A stretch of DNA of 64,000 nucleotides from Hirsutella rhossiliensis. Its lineage: Eukaryota > Ascomycota > Sordariomycetes > Hypocreales > Ophiocordycipitaceae. This document shows positions 61,123-64,000 of this stretch, piece after piece. The stretch is taken from contig NW_025408672.1 in NCBI RefSeq assembly GCF_020360975.1, positions 3,720,001-3,784,000 of the forward strand, in the 5' to 3' direction. The notes beneath the pieces were generated by a model. The model saw only the letters and a program-made list of their open reading frames with translations, had not been told where the DNA came from and did no database searches. Position 1 is the first letter of the stretch. Every line of letters starts with the position of its first letter. Position numbers and translations under genes: made by a program.

Positions 61123-62458
61123 ATGGAGACGCCGGCTGAGGCCGTGATCATGGTGGGGCGAAGCGCGTCGCCTGCGTCGACACCCGCGAAAAGATCGACA
61201 CGCGTCGTGAGGCCAAGCACCAAAATTCGAGAAGCCGCGCGACAGCCCGACGATCTGGCGGAGAAGACAACACGCGCAACTAGGCTTGCAACACGCATTG
61301 CCTCGGATGATGTCGCCATCAGTGACGCGACTGAGCGGCGCAAAGTTGCCAGCAGCAGCAGTGGCGCGAACGAAGGCCGAGCCATGCTCCAGAAAGTTCT
61401 CGAACTCTTGAGCGAGTCACGTCAAGAAACGCAAAAGCTCAGCCGAGCGATAGATGCGCAAAACGAGATCATATCCAAGCAACAGCAGATGATCCAGGAA
61501 ATGGATCAACAAGGGAAAGAGATGAGAGATGAGCTTCGTCACATCCGAGCGCAGTTAGAGACCCTGGCTACGCCCGCATCTTCTCTGCAGAGCAGTCCGC
61601 AGATGTCGTATGCGAGCGCTGCAGGGTCATCGCCGACGATCCAGACAATGAACCGGGGCACCGTACCAGCAGCTAAATCGGCACGAACAGCCGTCAGCGA
61701 TAGTCTCTACTGTACGGTGGACACATCACGAGTCGAAGAAGCGAACAGGTGCCAGACGCAGATCGGCAACATCCGAAAGGCCATAGAGAGCGACATGAGA
61801 AAGAGTCAGAGGCAGGAGACTTGGAAATGCGCAGCGGTCGTGACAGACGCTCGAAACCCCGACCGGATCAAAATTTTATGCAGAGACCAAACCGAGTTGA
61901 AGCAGGTCAAGGAAGCAGCGCAGAAGACGGTAACTTCGGGAGCCAGGGTACTGAGAGATCAGCTTTACCCTGTCAAAGTCGACAACACCAAGCGTACCGC
62001 AGTGCTGGACGCCGAAGGCAACGTTCTGCCGGGCGCAGCTGAGGCGCTCGGAGCCGAGAATTACGTCACGATTGCCAAGATCACCTGGCTTAGCAACAGA
62101 GAGAAAGCCAAAGCGTACGGGTCAATGGTGATCTATGTCACTAAAGAGAGTGACGCGCAAAGACTTCTGGACGGCGTGTGGTTCGATGTTGCGGGAGAGT
62201 CCGCCTGCACCAATGTTTTGAACGCCGCGTAGGACCGATTCAGTGCTTCAACTGTCAAGAGATGGGACACAAGGCGTTTTCATGCAAGAAGCCGCAAAGA
62301 TGTGGCAGATGCGCGAAAGCAGAACATCACCACAGAGAATGCAAGGAGACAGTGCCAAAGTGCGTGCCCTGCGGTGGACCACACGAATCGTACAGCCGGA
62401 ACTGTCGGGCGCGGAACCCTGGGGATGAGACGCAGGCAGCGTCTGGCCCTTCGGGCTA
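61123..62458 (+). pseudogene. LINE ORF1 (gag-like) with zinc knuckles, no ORF2; one frameshift
   Basis: ATG 61123 (METPAEAVIM). Order: basic N-terminus, a coiled coil (LLSESRQETQKLSRAIDAQN and following, to about residue 150), an RRM-like region (SLYCTVDTSRVEEANRCQ), then after a frame change at about 62220 (TNV to FERRVGPIQCFNC) three zinc knuckles: CFNCQEMGHKAFSC, CGRCAKAEHHHREC, CVPCGGPHESYSRNC. It ends at TAA 62458. It differs from ORF1 of the LINE at 48-53.8 kb, so it is another family. No endonuclease or RT follows within the window: the next sequence is tail-like repeats. Confidence 0.8.
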
Positions 62459-62519
62459 AGCAGCGGAAGTGAGAATCCACTTAGGATCGATTATGGCACT
62501 AACCTTCAACAATACTAAC

Positions 62520-63085
62520 ACACAGGTATTCGACTTCGGATTTCGACAGACCGCGCTTCAGCTGCTGAAGGTAGGACGCTGAACACTTGGAGAAATTGGC
62601 CTTCAAGCAGGCCTGTCACGGAGCGAGTAGCGGCGAGGTTGGTGTAGCGTATGCTGACCCGTGGGGCTTAAGGTGTTATGCATTAATGTATTGAAATGTC
62701 AGTAGCTTTTACGTCTAGGCCCTATAGGAGAAATCCTCCGGGTGAAATACACATACATACATACAAGTGGGTGCTGAGCCTCCATGGCGTAGTGGTGACA
62801 CGTCTGGAGCTTCTGCGTCGCAGAGGGGTCGGTTCGAAGCCGGCTGGAGGCACCCCTGAGCGAACAGGGTACACCCGGGTTCCCGCCCGTCAAGAGGGAA
62901 TAGCGTCATGAGAGAACACAATCGGCGTACCAACCACCATCAATGACTAACACAACCACGCTTCAACTTCGACACATCGCGCTTCAGTTGCTGGGAATAG
63001 GATGCTGAACACTTGGAGAAATTGACCTTCAAGCAGGTCTGTCATGGAGCGAACAGTGGAATGGTTGGCGCAGCGTAAGATGATC
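62520..63085 (+). repeat. Two copies of a LINE 3'-end segment, with retroposon tail and tRNA-like unit between
   Basis: The phrase CGCTTCAG(C/T)TGCTG...TGAACACTTGGAGAAATTG occurs at about 62557-62600 and again at 62978-63030, each followed by CTTCAAGCAGG. Between them lie 62661-62762, nearly identical to 461-562 and ending in (ACAT)n, and the tRNA-like unit. The nested tails suggest repeated target-primed insertions at one place. Confidence 0.65.
62778..62851 (+). ncRNA. tRNA-like unit, probably a SINE head or tRNA pseudogene
   Basis: Seven-base acceptor-like stem GCCTCCA/TGGAGGC, an A-box-like TGGCGTAGTGG (62785) and a good B box GGTTCGAAGCC (62831) within a T arm that pairs GTCGG/CCGGC. 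A stem CTTCT/AGAGG with a 7-base loop could be the anticodon arm, but position 33 is not U and there are extra bases between the D and anticodon arms. A functional tRNA is therefore unlikely. It may retain a pol III promoter. Confidence 0.45.
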
Positions 63086-63357
63086 TGTGGGTACGGGCGA
63101 CTGTAGGCCAGACTGTCTCAAAACGCATTTGGGAAGAAAATTTGTCATTACGTATACCCTACTGTGACCATAGAGGGTTATGGCCCATTTTTAAATATTC
63201 GGCTTAGCAGAAGCAGGGTTAATTGCATATACGACGAAGTTATAGCAGATCTTTACAGTCACGTTTCTTTCTTCCCCCTACTTTATTTTGCGTGGACGAA
63301 TATTAAAAATGCAAGCTATCACGATTGACAGTCAGACTTGCAAATAGATAAATCAAA
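63086..63357. other. AT-rich spacer
   Basis: No gene. Ends in CAAATAGATAAATCAAATCAAA, which leads into the terminal region of the hAT element. Confidence 0.35.
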
Positions 63358-64000
63358 TCAAATCCGGGGTCCAATTTGATTTGATTTGGATGGCAAAATC
63401 ATGGATCTGATTTGATTTGATTTGATTTGAGTCGATTTGGATCTCATTTGGATATCTGGATAACTCCACTTTTTTTCCCACGACGAAATACACTGAGCCG
63501 CCCCGATAAGGTCCGCTTTGAGGCGGCCTCTCTGAGCTGTGACCATCTGTCCGGCAAGGCTAAATATTCTCTCCGGCTCTGAAGACATTGCCGGAATAGA
63601 AAAGAGGTCGATTGCCATTCGCGACAAGCGTGGATACTGGCGTCTGCGGAGAAGCCAGTACTGGATGGGATTGTCCACAAGACAATCGCCCGGATCGGTA
63701 CTGGCCACCCATTCTGCGTATTCGTCACGCGTGGAGGACGGTGAGGGCGCAGGTTGGGCGCCAAGTTTCCTAATTGAGGTCATGAAGTCATCTAGGTCCG
63801 TTGTCTTCCTTGCAGCTGTGGGCTCCTCGGGTATCGTATCTTGCTCGACCGCGAGGGTTCGGTACTCCTCCCATAGCTCTTGCACAGCCGCCCTTCCTCT
63901 GGCCAACCAGTCCGGATGATCGGACCACTGCGACTCGACGGTGGACCAGCGAAACGCGGGATGGAGGACGAGGCTCGCGAGGTACGCAGGGCTATCCTCC
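63358..64000 (-). pseudogene. hAT transposase C-terminus, running off the right edge
   Basis: The minus-strand frame is open from the window edge (PAYLASLVLHPAFRWSTVES) through SDHPDWLARGRAAVQELWEE to the hAT dimerisation domain LSRMAIDLFSIPAMSSEPER, IFSLAGQMVTAQRGRLKADL. It ends in a tail translated from (TGATT)n-like repeats at 63358-63440, which are likely the terminal region of the element (AAATCAAATCAAATCCGG). Not the same family as the hAT at 44466. The portion seen has no stop, so the copy may be intact; I list it as partial because the start lies outside. Confidence 0.8.

Noticed and set aside
62778..62851. Functional tRNA gene
   Set aside because: The B box and acceptor stem are good, but the anticodon loop lacks U33 and there are extra bases between the arms.
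1..64000. Strong repeat-induced point mutation across the elements
   Set aside because: The gypsy LTRs and MULE 3 arms differ by indels rather than C-to-T changes, and the elements keep balanced composition. Only some relics (44-46.6 kb, 63.1-63.4 kb) are AT-rich.
1..64000. Starship-type giant element or a biosynthetic gene cluster
   Set aside because: No DUF3435-type tyrosine recombinase and no PKS, NRPS, terpene or P450 genes were seen. The bZIP alone is not enough.

Overview
The window is nuclear DNA of a filamentous fungus, most likely an ascomycete of the Sordariomycetes. Evidence: short GT-AG introns of about 50-85 bp with CTRAC-type branch sites; a QDE-2-like Argonaute with an RGG-rich N-terminus; a fungal bZIP and an FTA2/kinase-like gene; and typical fungal mobile elements (Tad-type LINE, FAR1/SWIM MULEs, pogo, hAT, Ty1/copia, a chromodomain Ty3/gypsy, a Helitron-type helicase). 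It is a transposon-rich accessory region with few host genes.

Layout. 1-3.7 kb: a TA-flanked MITE-like element, then the left arm of a long inverted duplication (667-3690). The arm carries a Cys/His-rich small gene, a decayed small secreted-type gene and a seven-TM gene, and is interrupted by a solo LTR. 3.7-11 kb: weak hypothetical ORFs, a frameshifted bZIP gene and an FTA2/kinase-like gene whose 3' end runs into a repeat. 11.1-12 kb: tandem repeats at the 3' end of a 5'-truncated copia element (12.0-15.1 kb). 15.1-17.8 kb: MULE 1. 18.48-21.70 kb: the intact three-exon Argonaute gene. 22.1-24.9 kb: the right arm, with paralogues of the left-arm genes in opposite orientation. 26.4-28.2 kb: PIF1/Helitron-type helicase. 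28.6-30.4 kb: integrase-like DDE transposase. 30.48-36.26 kb: complete Ty3/gypsy chromovirus with 5-bp TSD. 36.4-39.0 kb: MULE 2. 39.1-41.3 kb: pogo element. 41.7-42.2 kb: zinc-ribbon repeat ORF. 43.2-43.8 kb: TIR element with 8-bp TSD. 44.5-45.9 kb: internally reduced hAT. 46-46.6 kb: pogo relic. 47.9-53.8 kb: full-length Tad-like LINE with 13-bp TSD. 53.85-60.81 kb: two MULE 3 copies tail to tail around a 91-bp spacer. 61.1-62.5 kb: LINE ORF1 without ORF2, followed by retroposon tails and a tRNA-like head. 63.36 kb to the right edge: C-terminus of another hAT transposase.

How the parts relate. The Argonaute is the one large, clean, strongly GC-biased gene. Elements of nearly every major class lie around it, including a 7-kb palindrome that could be read into a long hairpin RNA, a natural substrate for an RNAi pathway. 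Many element ORFs are broken by single-base length changes at homopolymer runs, while the Argonaute is not. The two arms of the MULE palindrome and the two LTRs of the gypsy element differ mainly in the same way. This leaves open that part of the apparent decay is unpolished repeat sequence rather than biology.
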